Assembly (NCBI GenBank): GCA_039930945.1
Contig: JBDTSW010000031.1
Location: 1-20,238 of the forward strand
Reading direction: 5' to 3'
Source: JBDTSW01 sp039930945
GTDB lineage: Bacteria; Actinomycetota; Thermoleophilia; Solirubrobacterales; 70-9
Length of the DNA: 20,238 bases
Both the position numbers and the translations under genes were made by a program. The notes below the pieces were generated by a model. It was not told the DNA's origin and did no database searches. It worked only from the letters and a program-made list of their open reading frames with translations. Of this stretch, positions 6,266 to 13,792 are shown one piece after another (position 1 is the stretch's first letter; every line of letters begins with the position of its first letter).

Positions 6266-7831
6266 TCAGGGCGGGGGCTGCGGGCCGCCGCGCTCAGTGC
6301 CCAGCTCGGCCGTCTGCTCGATTTCCACGGGCGCGATCGGAGGGCTCGACCTCCAGCGTGCGGGAGCGAGGGAGGTGGACAGGACACGGCGGTGCAGGAG
6401 ATCGTGAAGCTCGGCGTACTCGCGGCTGGCGAAGACCCGCAGCGTGATCAGTCCGCCGATGCCCGACACGAGCGCTGCGAGCACCAGTGGGCCGACCGAG
6501 GGCTCGGGCAGAGCTGTTCGCACCGCGATGCCCGAAAGCGCCACGCCGGAGGCGGCGGCACATGCTGGACGCAGCATTCCTGCGACCGTCGCCAAACGGA
6601 GGTCGAGAACACGGCTGATGAGTACGATCCAGACCACCCCCTGCGCTGCGGTCACCCCGAGCCGCGCCCACGCGACCGCGACGATCCCCGCGGGCGCGGC
6701 AAGCAACATGGCGCCGACCGCAATCGGCAGCGTAATCGCGTTCACCACGACCATGGTCGGTTGCCTGCCTAGCGCTTTGAACGTGTCCCCCAGGGGGAAC
6801 ACGATGCAGACGAGCCCGTACATGATTGCCAGCGGCGTCATGATGGCCCCGGCCTCGAGCCACTTCTCGGAGAACAGCACGACAACCAGGGGTGTCGCCA
6901 GGACCGCCATCCCCGCGCCGATGGTCATGCCGAAGAGGGCGGAGTACCGGATCAGATTGAGCGTGGTATCGGTGAGCCTGCCGTCGGCTTGGTCGCGCCG
7001 CTGTGAGAGCGCCGGAAAGGCGACGATCGAGAGGTTCCAGGTCACGTTCCCCACGATCAGCTCCGGCAGGCGCTGAGCGATCGTGTAGAGGCCGAGCGCG
7101 CGAGCGCCGAGCGCGCTGCCGATCACAGCGACGTCCGCGCGCTGAGTGAGGGCGGCAAACACTGCGAGCACAGAAGCCCACCCGCCGTACGTAGCGATCC
7201 CTCGGATGGCGCTTCGCTGGATCGTGAGGTTGGGCCAGAACGGCTTGACGATCCACAAGGTGACGGTCCAGACCGCGCTCCCGATGATGAAGCCGATCAC
7301 GAGCGCGCTGGCCCCGAGCCCGGCCACGGCCAACAGGATCGTGGCGACTCCGCGGATGAGATTGCTCACCAGCACAGGAATCATCCGCCGGCGGAACTCC
7401 ATGTCTCGCAGCAGCAGGGCGTCGTGGATGTTTCCCAGGCCCCGGAGCAGCAGGTCCAGTGCCGCGATCTGGAAGAGGATCGTGTCGGACCCGGCACCGA
7501 AGAAATCGGCGATGCTCGGGCCCAGGAGGACGGCAAGGACCGTCAGGAAAGCGGTGAAGAGGAGGTTCAGCGTGAATGCCGTGTGGACGCGACGGGTTAT
7601 GCCCTCCTCGCTCTCGTAGATCACCGTCGCCTTCATCCCGAGATCGCTGATCAGCTCGAGCAACGTGATGAAGGCCAGGACCGCGGCCAGGACCCCGAAC
7701 TCGGATGGGGCGAGGAGCCGTGCGAGGACGAGGGTCGCGATGAAGGTCAGCGCCTTGCTCCCTACGAACGAGAGCAGCGACCAGAAGACCCCGCCGCGCA
7801 GCGACGATGACTTCTGTCGGTCGGCGGTCAC
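6266..7831 (-). CDS. Wzx-type polysaccharide flippase (MOP superfamily)
   Basis: This integral membrane protein of 521 residues should flip lipid-linked repeat units across the cytoplasmic membrane. Evidence is the length, the spread of 12-14 hydrophobic segments and the N-terminal signature GGVFWSLLSFVGSKALTF, followed by LARLLAPSEFGVLA, typical of the Polysacc_synt_3 branch (WzxC/MviN-like). Another family stretch is ALGARALGLYTIAQRLPEL near the middle. The start is placed at GTG 7831, one base after the stop of the upstream FemAB-like gene, giving stop/start coupling; a longer open frame to 8383 lies antisense-like within that gene's frame and is not used. The hydrophilic Pro-rich C-terminal tail (about 45 residues, ending in GPQPPP) is longer than usual. 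It converges on the methyltransferase with a 2-bp gap. Confidence 0.9.
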   Translation of the reverse strand: MTADRQKSSSLRGGVFWSLLSFVGSKALTFIATLVLARLLAPSEFGVLAAVLAFITLLELISDLGMKATVIYESEEGITRRVHTAFTLNLLFTAFLTVLAVLLGPSIADFFGAGSDTILFQIAALDLLLRGLGNIHDALLLRDMEFRRRMIPVLVSNLIRGVATILLAVAGLGASALVIGFIIGSAVWTVTLWIVKPFWPNLTIQRSAIRGIATYGGWASVLAVFAALTQRADVAVIGSALGARALGLYTIAQRLPELIVGNVTWNLSIVAFPALSQRRDQADGRLTDTTLNLIRYSALFGMTIGAGMAVLATPLVVVLFSEKWLEAGAIMTPLAIMYGLVCIVFPLGDTFKALGRQPTMVVVNAITLPIAVGAMLLAAPAGIVAVAWARLGVTAAQGVVWIVLISRVLDLRLATVAGMLRPACAAASGVALSGIAVRTALPEPSVGPLVLAALVSGIGGLITLRVFASREYAELHDLLHRRVLSTSLAPARWRSSPPIAPVEIEQTAELGTERGGPQPPP

Positions 7832-7832
7832 C

Positions 7833-8933
7833 TCAGGGCTGCGGGTCTGGCGTGGTCGTGCGGCTGGGCGAGAGCCTTCGCACGAATGGACGCAGCTTGT
7901 GCCGGTACACGAAGGCGGGAAGGGCTGAGCCCCGGTAGGCGCGGACCAGCAGACGCTCGCTAAGGTCTCCTCCCCACTGAAGTTTGTACCGGTCCGGCCC
8001 TCCCCCGAACTCGTACCGGGCCAGACCCGCTTCGATCGCCGCGCGCAGCGCCTCGCCACGGACAACCGCACCGGGGGACAGATGCGCATAGCGCTCGTCG
8101 AAGCCGGTCTTAAGCAGGAACGCGGCATCCCCGAGCACGCAGCTGTAGTCCCCCGCGATCGCGACTCCGCCGAGCTCGAGCAGGTGAATCCGCAGCCAAC
8201 CCTTACTGGCGGCCGCGCGCGCAAAGTCGGTGTACAGCCGCAGCGCCCGGGGATCCTGGAGGATCGCGGTGCCTGCGGCGCCCTTCCATCCCGATGCCTC
8301 CAGTTCGAAGAACCGATCGAGGTCGGTGTCCAGGTCGGCGGCCGTCGTGGTTCTGAAGACGAGGCTGCCCTCGCGCTCGACACGCTTTCTCTTCCGGCGC
8401 ACCTGGGATCTCTGGTTTCTACTCAGCGTTGCGAGGAGCTTTTCCCAGGTCTCCGGGAGCGCGACGTAGGGACTCAGCTGCTGGCGTCCGACGGCAACCC
8501 TGTAGCCGGCGGCCCTCAGCGCCTCGGGGGCGATCGCAGCAGTTGGGCTGGCGGCGGGCACGCCAGCGAGCCTGAGCCTGGGACCGGACAGCGTCGCTAT
8601 CCGGTCCCACAGCAGACGTCGCGCGGTATCGTCGACGGCGACGACGTCCCAGGCCTCGGTGTAGTCGTTGGCTGCCGCCTGGACAAGCTGGCCTGACCGC
8701 CGAAGCAGGCTCGCGCCGGAGAGAATGCCGCCGTCTGCACTTCGCAGGACGACGGCCATCGCGTTCCTCTCCCCGAATGCACGCCACCACGAGCGAACCC
8801 ACTCGTGCGTGACGAAGGGTGTTCCCGCGCGCAGCGCCAGTTGGTTCCAGGCGGACTCGAGCGCGACGAAGCCCTCGAGCCTGTCGCAAACGAGGAATGT
8901 GGTGTCGGTATCGGCTTGCGTCACCAGGACCAT
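7833..8933 (-). CDS. FemAB/CelD-like GNAT acyltransferase of the polysaccharide locus
   Basis: The 366-residue product matches the BcsL/CelD (Acetyltransf_6) type: an N-terminal domain with FVTHEWVRSWWRAFG (40-54), a basic hinge RNQRSQVRRKRKRVERE (172-188), a second acyltransferase domain with ELGGVAIAGDYSCVL (about 253-267), and the C-terminal GGGPDRYKLQWGG signature (310-322). Family members transfer acyl or aminoacyl groups and are common in exopolysaccharide gene clusters, including FemAB-like genes that accompany exosortase A. The acceptor here is presumably the glycan or its lipid-linked unit. The ATG at 8933 has no clear Shine-Dalgarno sequence. It is the first gene of a two-gene minus-strand operon with the flippase. 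It is divergent from the sulfotransferase gene. Confidence 0.8.
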   Translation of the reverse strand: MVLVTQADTDTTFLVCDRLEGFVALESAWNQLALRAGTPFVTHEWVRSWWRAFGERNAMAVVLRSADGGILSGASLLRRSGQLVQAAANDYTEAWDVVAVDDTARRLLWDRIATLSGPRLRLAGVPAASPTAAIAPEALRAAGYRVAVGRQQLSPYVALPETWEKLLATLSRNQRSQVRRKRKRVEREGSLVFRTTTAADLDTDLDRFFELEASGWKGAAGTAILQDPRALRLYTDFARAAASKGWLRIHLLELGGVAIAGDYSCVLGDAAFLLKTGFDERYAHLSPGAVVRGEALRAAIEAGLARYEFGGGPDRYKLQWGGDLSERLLVRAYRGSALPAFVYRHKLRPFVRRLSPSRTTTPDPQP

Positions 8934-8942
8934 ACCCGTCGT

Positions 8943-8955
8943 TCTGGAGGCCAGA
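8943..8955. promoter_or_regulatory. Short dyad in the divergent FemAB-like/sulfotransferase promoter region
   Basis: TCTGG-AGG-CCAGA is an inverted repeat with 5-bp arms and a 3-bp spacer, 9 bp upstream of the ATG at 8933 of the minus-strand gene. It could be an operator or a 5'-leader hairpin. Arms this short are expected by chance now and then in GC-rich DNA, so the call is weak. Confidence 0.2.
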
Positions 8956-9020
8956 GGCGACCGAAGGGGGCCGAGATCGCGAATCCGAGATGCCGGGGCA
9001 CCCCGCGCAGTCGGACGCCC

Positions 9021-9026
9021 TACCCT
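9021..9026 (+). promoter_or_regulatory. Possible -10 box (TACCCT) before the sulfotransferase gene
   Basis: TACCCT fits TANNNT and ends 10 nt before the TTG codon at 9037 that best opens the sulfotransferase. No -35 hexamer is apparent at 17-18 bp upstream. The call is tied to the uncertain start of that gene. Confidence 0.25.
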
Positions 9027-9036
9027 TACGGCTTCG

Positions 9037-9945
9037 TTGACGGCATCGGCTCACTCCCATCCCACCCCAGTCTTCGTCCTCGGATGGCAGCGATCGGGAA
9101 CCACCTGGCTGGCCAACATCCTGGCCAACCACCCGGGGACCATCGCGGTCCAGTCGGAGGATCACTTCGGCGTGCACGAGAGCATCTTCTTCTCCCATTT
9201 CGCGCGCGCCTACGGCGACCTCCGCGACGAGGCCAACTTCCGCCGCTTCGCGGCGGACTTCACCACTAGCGACTACTACCTACTGACCGGCCTGCCGCCC
9301 GAGTTTCTGATCGAGCGCCGCCCCCGCAGTTATCCCGAGGCCTTCCGGGCCGTGATGGAGGAAATGGCTCGCCAGCGCGGCGACGTCGAGGCCTGGATCG
9401 AAAAGTCGCCCCAGCACACCCTGCTGGGAGAGGAGTTGTCGGCGGCCTTCCCCGACGCACGGTTTGTGGGCATCGTGCGCCGGCCCCAGGGGGTGATCGC
9501 CTCCCACCTCTGGCTCGATGGGCAGCCTCCTGCGTATCCCTCTCGCCTCGTCAGGCTGCTCGGGCTGAGCTTGACCTGCTCCGTCTACGAACGCTGGCTC
9601 GCACGCTTCTGCAGGGATCACGACGAGTGCTACCTGACGAGCTACGAGGTCCTGGCCGCCGATTCGGCCGCAGAGACGGAGCGCATCTGTACCTTCATCG
9701 GCATCGAGTTCGAACCGGCGATGCTCGACGTGGAGTGGGGCAGGAACACCAGCTTCAAGTCCCCTCGACGCTCCGCCGGATCCCTCACCACGCCCGATCG
9801 GCAGTTCGTCGCGGCCGCGTTGACCGCGCTGCGCTTGATCCCTCTCCCCGTCCTGCGGGCGCTAGTCACAAGGCGCCATGCGCGCCGGGGCATCGAATGG
9901 CCACCGTGGTGCTGGCGTCGCCGCGACGCCGGGATCGCTGTTTAG
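9037..9945 (+). CDS. PAPS-dependent sulfotransferase (start uncertain)
   Basis: This enzyme should move a sulfuryl group from PAPS to a carbohydrate hydroxyl. From TTG 9037 it has 302 residues. The 5'-phosphosulfate loop is VLGWQRSGTTWLANIL (14-29), with the P-loop-like Gly-Thr-Thr. The 3'-phosphate site is FVGIVRRPQGVIAS, with the canonical Arg and Ser of RxPxxxxxS. SYEVLAAD and the C-terminal FKSPRRSAG also fit the family. No ATG or GTG lies in frame between the divergent gene and the PAPS loop, so TTG 9037 is the most reasonable start; it lacks a Shine-Dalgarno sequence but follows a TANNNT box. The open frame extends further upstream through the FemAB-like gene antisense, and that part is unlikely to be coding. 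It begins a plus-strand unit with a deacetylase and a GT4. Sulfation of the polysaccharide is inferred from context. Confidence 0.8.
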   Translation: MTASAHSHPTPVFVLGWQRSGTTWLANILANHPGTIAVQSEDHFGVHESIFFSHFARAYGDLRDEANFRRFAADFTTSDYYLLTGLPPEFLIERRPRSYPEAFRAVMEEMARQRGDVEAWIEKSPQHTLLGEELSAAFPDARFVGIVRRPQGVIASHLWLDGQPPAYPSRLVRLLGLSLTCSVYERWLARFCRDHDECYLTSYEVLAADSAAETERICTFIGIEFEPAMLDVEWGRNTSFKSPRRSAGSLTTPDRQFVAAALTALRLIPLPVLRALVTRRHARRGIEWPPWCWRRRDAGIAV

Positions 9946-9949
9946 CCTC

Positions 9950-11008
9950 GTGAGACTCCTGATCCTCGCCTCGGAACGCCCCGTCTCGATGCCGAGCCGT
10001 CCGCGGGTCGCGAAGCGGACGATGGCGGAGGCGCTCGTGGGTTCGCCTGCCATGGAGTGGCTGCTGAAGCTTCCGTCTCTGTGGCGGGGGGTGCTGGTGC
10101 TCGCCTACCACCGCATCCAGGAAAGCGACCAGGAAACGCCGTTTGACTCGGGCGTGTTCAGCGCGACCCCGTCGACCTTTGAGGCTCAGCTGCGGTTCCT
10201 GACGCGCCACTTCCAGGTCGTTTCCCCCGAGTCGATCAAGCGCAACCCCGACTCGCTCGGCCGCCGGGTGGTCGTGACCTTCGATGACGGCTACCGCGAC
10301 AACTATGAGCTCGCCTTCCCGCTCCTGCGCGAGTACGGCATGCCGGCGACGTTCTTCCTCGCGACCGGTTTTCTGGACAACCCGAGAGTGCCGTGGTGGG
10401 ACGAGCTGGCCTGGATGGTGAGGCGCAGCCCTCGGCGGGTCCTGGAAGACAGGGAGTGGTTTGGGGGTCGTCTCTTGCTGGACGGCGACCGGCGACCGGC
10501 GATCGACGAGCTGACCCGTACGTACAAATCCCTCCCAACCGAGCGTACGGAGGCCTTCCTGGATTTCTGCGCCGACGCGGCGGGCACCGGCAGGTGTGAC
10601 GCGAGCGCTGGCGCGGACCTCTGGATGACCTGGGAGATGGCGGCCGAGCTGCGCGACGCCGGGATGACGATCGGCGGCCACACCGCGACGCACCCCGTGC
10701 TCGGGAGGGCACGACCCGAGGTGCAAAGCCGGGAGGTCGAGGAGTGTGCCCGGCGCCTCCGCGAAAAGCTCGGCGTCTCCATACGGTTCTTCGCGTATCC
10801 GGTGGGGTTGATCGAGAGCTTCGATGACAGCACGCGACGCATCCTTCGTGAGGCCGGGGTCGAACTAGCGTTCAGCCTGTACGGCGGATATCTTCGGCCA
10901 GGCCGGCTCGATCCCTACGACGTGCCGCGCGCCAGCGTCGGCCGCGGAACGAGCCCGAGCGGTTTCCGCGCAATGCTGACCTTCCCCAGACTGTTCGCAC
11001 GCTGGTGA
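9950..11008 (+). CDS. NodB-type polysaccharide deacetylase (CE4)
   Basis: CE4 enzymes remove N-acetyl (or O-acetyl) groups from glycans with a metal ion. In this 352-residue product the first motif is VTFDDGYRDNY with Asp112-Asp113, and the metal-binding His pair is in GGHTATHPVL (His244, His248). FFAYPVG downstream is the usual later motif. The region LVLAYHRIQ (about 50-58) at the start of the barrel is typical of the YadE/PgaB-like branch. The start is ambiguous: ATG 9878 overlaps the sulfotransferase by 68 bp, GTG 9950 lies 4 nt after that gene's stop, and ATG 10022 begins closer to the conserved core. I chose 9950 for its spacing; none has a good ribosome site. No signal peptide is obvious, so it may act in the cytoplasm on lipid-linked precursors. 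The stop overlaps the next gene by 4 nt. Confidence 0.85.
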   Translation: MRLLILASERPVSMPSRPRVAKRTMAEALVGSPAMEWLLKLPSLWRGVLVLAYHRIQESDQETPFDSGVFSATPSTFEAQLRFLTRHFQVVSPESIKRNPDSLGRRVVVTFDDGYRDNYELAFPLLREYGMPATFFLATGFLDNPRVPWWDELAWMVRRSPRRVLEDREWFGGRLLLDGDRRPAIDELTRTYKSLPTERTEAFLDFCADAAGTGRCDASAGADLWMTWEMAAELRDAGMTIGGHTATHPVLGRARPEVQSREVEECARRLREKLGVSIRFFAYPVGLIESFDDSTRRILREAGVELAFSLYGGYLRPGRLDPYDVPRASVGRGTSPSGFRAMLTFPRLFARW

Positions 11009-12210
11009 TCGGCCCTGAGGAAGCGATGCCGCCGCCAGGCGCGCGGCTGCGGGTTCACGCCCTCGTCGACAACCTCCGATCCGGGGGGGCGGAGTTCCTG
11101 CTCGCGGACTTCGCCCAGGTGGCCGCGACCACCGGGATCGAGCTCTCCGTGGCTGCGCTCAACCCGATCGATGCGCCCTCTCCGGCCGCCGACCGCCTAC
11201 GAAGACTTGGGTTCGAGCCCCAAGCGGTACCGGTCACTAGCATGGTCAACCCCAGGGAGCTTCGCCGGGTGAGGGCCCATCTCGCGCGCCTGCGACCAGA
11301 TCTGTTGCACACGCACCTCATCACCTCCGACTTCCTCGGTGGAATAGCCGCTCGCTCGCTAGGCATCCCCTCGGTCACGACGATTCACGCCGACTGGTTT
11401 CCGGTGGCAGGGGCGGACCGCCTCAGGACCTGGGTGAGCTCGAGGGCGCGCAGGCACTGCGCTGACACGGTGATCGCGGTCAGCGAGAGCGCCCGCAGCG
11501 CATATCTCGGCGAAGGCCGCGACGTCCCCACGCACGTGACCGTGGTGCGCAATGGGATCGTCGATCGCTCACGCCCGGGAAGCGGAGCACGCCTCAGGCA
11601 GGAGCTCGGCCTGCGCGACGACGCACTGGTCATCACCGCCCTGTCCAAGCTGCGACCGGAGAAGAACTTCGAGGCATCGATCGACGCGGTGGCGCTGCTT
11701 CGCGATCGCTTCCCGCAGGCGCGACTGGTGATCGTAGGCGACGGCCCCCACGAAGAGGCCGTGCGGGGCTACGCCGCGCGGCTGGGCGACGCGGTTCTGC
11801 TCCTCGGGCACCGGGAGGACGCGATGGAGCTGCTCGACGCGAGCGACGTGCTCGTCCACCCGTCCCATTTCGATGCCTTTCCCACCACGCTTCTCGAGGC
11901 CATGGCGGCACGGGTGCCGGTCGTCGCCACCGGGGTCGGCGGGATCTTGGAGATCGTCGAGCCGGACGTCACCGGAATCCTCATCGCCCCCCCTTCGTCG
12001 GCCGAGGCGCTGGCCGGCCCGCTGGGGCGATTGCTGGAGGACAGCGAGTTGCGGGCGCGACTCGGCTCGTCGGGGCGCGCGCGGTACGAGCGCGAGTTCA
12101 GCGCCGAGTCGTGGGTCCGCCGGGTGCGCGGGGTCTACGACCGCGTCCTCAGCGCGCGGGAAGGACGTCCGCGACGCTGGACCAGCGGAACTCCGCGAGC
12201 AGGGAGCTGA
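11005..12210 (+). CDS. Glycosyltransferase family 4 (GT-B), with Asp in the EX7E position
   Basis: This retaining GT-B enzyme should add one sugar from a nucleotide donor to the growing lipid-linked unit. The 401-residue product has the N-terminal acceptor-side loop LRSGGAEF (24-31), LHTHLITSDFLGG, VIAVSESAR (156-164), the C-domain start KLRPEKNFEASI (215-226) and VIVGDGP (242-248). The EX7E signature reads DAFPTTLLE: Asp290 replaces the first Glu and Glu298 is kept. The GTG at 11005 overlaps the deacetylase stop (GTGA), but ATG 11026 is preceded by GAGGAAG (11017-11023) and could be the real start, giving 394 residues. The last 20 residues (after VYDRVL) are Arg/Gly-rich, look unconserved and are encoded within the 62-bp overlap with the convergent deacetylase gene, suggesting a lost ancestral stop. 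Confidence 0.9.
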   Translation: MIGPEEAMPPPGARLRVHALVDNLRSGGAEFLLADFAQVAATTGIELSVAALNPIDAPSPAADRLRRLGFEPQAVPVTSMVNPRELRRVRAHLARLRPDLLHTHLITSDFLGGIAARSLGIPSVTTIHADWFPVAGADRLRTWVSSRARRHCADTVIAVSESARSAYLGEGRDVPTHVTVVRNGIVDRSRPGSGARLRQELGLRDDALVITALSKLRPEKNFEASIDAVALLRDRFPQARLVIVGDGPHEEAVRGYAARLGDAVLLLGHREDAMELLDASDVLVHPSHFDAFPTTLLEAMAARVPVVATGVGGILEIVEPDVTGILIAPPSSAEALAGPLGRLLEDSELRARLGSSGRARYEREFSAESWVRRVRGVYDRVLSAREGRPRRWTSGTPRAGS

Positions 12211-13015
12211 AGCGCTTCTCGGCGCTGCCGAGCCCGACGTAGTGCCGGAAGCGATGAAGCCTCGAGAGCCCGCCGACGCGCGGCTGACCGGGGTCGATCT
12301 CCCAGGGGTGGATGTAGAAGACGTAGGGCTCACCGGAACGCAACACGCGAGCCACCCCGCGCCGGAACACCGAGTAGGGGATCAGCCGGAAGTAGCCGCC
12401 ACCTCCCCATGGAAGGCCGCGGGAGCCCACCGTCAGGCACGAGATGCAGACCTCGTGGAAGCCGGGTGCCAGCTCCACGACCTGCTGGCCCGCCACGACC
12501 CCGTCGAGGCGCCCGTAGCGGTGGTGTGCGAGGGCGGGGAAGGCCGGGTAGACCGACGAGTCGTACTCGAAGCCGAGCTCCTGCAGGATCGAGATCGACC
12601 AGTCGGTGATCGAGAAGCTGGGGGCCCGATAGCCGCGCACGCGCGTGCCCGTGAGGTCCTCCAGCAGGCCCTTGCAGCGCCGCACGTCCTCGCGGAACTC
12701 CTCCGGGGTGAGCTCGTAGACGAGCTCGTGCCCGTAGCCGTGGCAGGCGACCTCGTGGCCGGCGGTGGCGATCCGCTCCACCAGCGACGGGCATCGCTCG
12801 GCGACCCAGCCCAGCACGAAGCACGTGCAGCGCGCCTCGTTGCGGTCGAGCAGCTCGAGCATCCTGTCGGTGTTGCGCTCGACCCGCAGCTCGCGTTCCT
12901 TCCAGCTGTCGCGCGGGATCGCGGGCTTCAGGTTCTCGACGTGGAACCAATCCTCCACGTCGATCGACATGGCGGCCGGAGGAGTTGGTCGGGATGTGAC
13001 GGAGGCGCGCTCCAC
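12149..13015 (-). CDS. Polysaccharide deacetylase of the DUF3473 / exosortase-A-associated type
   Basis: This 288-residue CE4-fold protein carries the full signature of the deacetylases found next to exosortase A in exopolysaccharide loci: SIDVEDWFHV with Asp19 and Asp22, CFVLGWVAERCPSLV, GHEVACHGYGHELVY with His92 and His96, and GYRAPSFSI (128-136). The C-terminal DUF3473-like part is GGGGYFRLIPYS, followed by PYVFYIHPWEIDPGQPR and FRHYVGLG. The C terminus looks complete and canonical. GTG 13015 is the longest start; ATG 12970 directly before SIDVED is a possible but tight alternative. Neither has a clear ribosome site. It is the last gene of a four-gene minus-strand operon, 20 nt after the formyltransferase stop. 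Its final 62 bp overlap the end of the convergent GT4 gene. Confidence 0.9.
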   Translation of the reverse strand: MERASVTSRPTPPAAMSIDVEDWFHVENLKPAIPRDSWKERELRVERNTDRMLELLDRNEARCTCFVLGWVAERCPSLVERIATAGHEVACHGYGHELVYELTPEEFREDVRRCKGLLEDLTGTRVRGYRAPSFSITDWSISILQELGFEYDSSVYPAFPALAHHRYGRLDGVVAGQQVVELAPGFHEVCISCLTVGSRGLPWGGGGYFRLIPYSVFRRGVARVLRSGEPYVFYIHPWEIDPGQPRVGGLSRLHRFRHYVGLGSAEKRFSSLLAEFRWSSVADVLPAR

Positions 13016-13035
13016 GATGATGGACGCAGCCCAGG

Positions 13036-13788
13036 CTAGAGCAGCGCGTGTCCGCGGTTGCGGAGCGCCCTTGCGTCCCCGGGGCCCGGGAACGAGAAGT
13101 AGGACGCCTGCGCCATTTCCAGCGGCTGGCGCTTTGCCGTCCCGGCCTCGAGCTCTCGCAGCACCCGGATCAGCAGCTTGGCTCCCTCCCGCTTGCCCTC
13201 CATCATCAGGCGAGAGAGGCGGTCGTTCGGGCGGATCGGATGCTTTGCCGTTCCCAGCACCGCGCCGGCGTCGAGCCTCGTCGCCATCTCGTGCACGGTG
13301 ATGGTGACGTGTGACTCGCCGCGGAGCATCTGCCAGAACGTCGGCATCATGCCTCGATAGGTCGGCAGCCGACCGGAATGGAGGTTCACGCAGCCGATGC
13401 GGGGTAATGCGAGTAGCTCCTGCCCGAAGATCTCGGGCGCGGCCACCGAGACGATCACGTCGGGAGCGAGGTGGCGAACCCGGCGGAGGTAGGCGGGATC
13501 GTTCACCGACGAGGTGGGCAGCAGCGGGACCGAGTGCTCGCGCGCCAGCGTCGAGATCGAGCGGCGTCGCAGCTTGGCGGCGGCGTATCGACCGAGCAGG
13601 CGCACGAAGTCCGCGGTCCCATAGAAGCGAAGCACCCGCCGCGCGGTGGCCAGCTTCGACTCATCGAACGCCCGGCTGACGGTGATCCCCACGATCTCGA
13701 GTTGCTCCCGCGGGTACTCGTCGAAGAAAACGTCGAAGAAATGAATCACGTAGAGCGGATCGTCCTCTGTCACGAACACAAGGCGCAT
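13036..13788 (-). CDS. Formyltransferase-domain protein, probably sugar N-formyltransferase
   Basis: The 250-residue product contains a formyl transferase N-domain. The catalytic triad known from methionyl-tRNA formyltransferase (Asn, His, Asp) is present: CVNLHSGRLPTYRG gives Asn135 and His137 with the YRG loop at 144-146, and VHEMATRLDAGAVL gives Asp173. The N-terminal MRLVFVTEDD starts the folate-binding fold. It is too short for, and lacks the C-terminal OB domain of, a true Fmt. Placed between a GT4 and a deacetylase, it most likely formylates an amino sugar using N10-formyltetrahydrofolate. The deacetylase genes next to it could supply a free amino group; that link is inference. ATG 13788 lies 4 nt after the GT4 stop, with no clear Shine-Dalgarno sequence, implying coupled translation. 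Confidence 0.8.
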   Translation of the reverse strand: MRLVFVTEDDPLYVIHFFDVFFDEYPREQLEIVGITVSRAFDESKLATARRVLRFYGTADFVRLLGRYAAAKLRRRSISTLAREHSVPLLPTSSVNDPAYLRRVRHLAPDVIVSVAAPEIFGQELLALPRIGCVNLHSGRLPTYRGMMPTFWQMLRGESHVTITVHEMATRLDAGAVLGTAKHPIRPNDRLSRLMMEGKREGAKLLIRVLRELEAGTAKRQPLEMAQASYFSFPGPGDARALRNRGHALL

Positions 13789-13792
13789 CAGA

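Noticed and set aside
7832..8383. N-terminal extension of the flippase frame to 705 codons
   Set aside because: The extension is antisense-like in composition and lies wholly inside the FemAB-like gene on the same strand in another frame. The MOP-family N terminus begins at GTG 7831.
8994..9005. CGGGG-CA-CCCCG dyad upstream of the sulfotransferase
   Set aside because: A G-run facing a C-run is common in this composition, the 2-nt centre makes a poor hairpin, and no promoter element is correctly spaced to it.
11873..13039. A 388-codon plus-strand frame over the end of GT4 and antisense to the DUF3473 deacetylase
   Set aside because: Both overlapped genes have clear conserved motifs. The frame's product is low in recognisable motifs and rich in Arg/Ala, so it is a compositional shadow.
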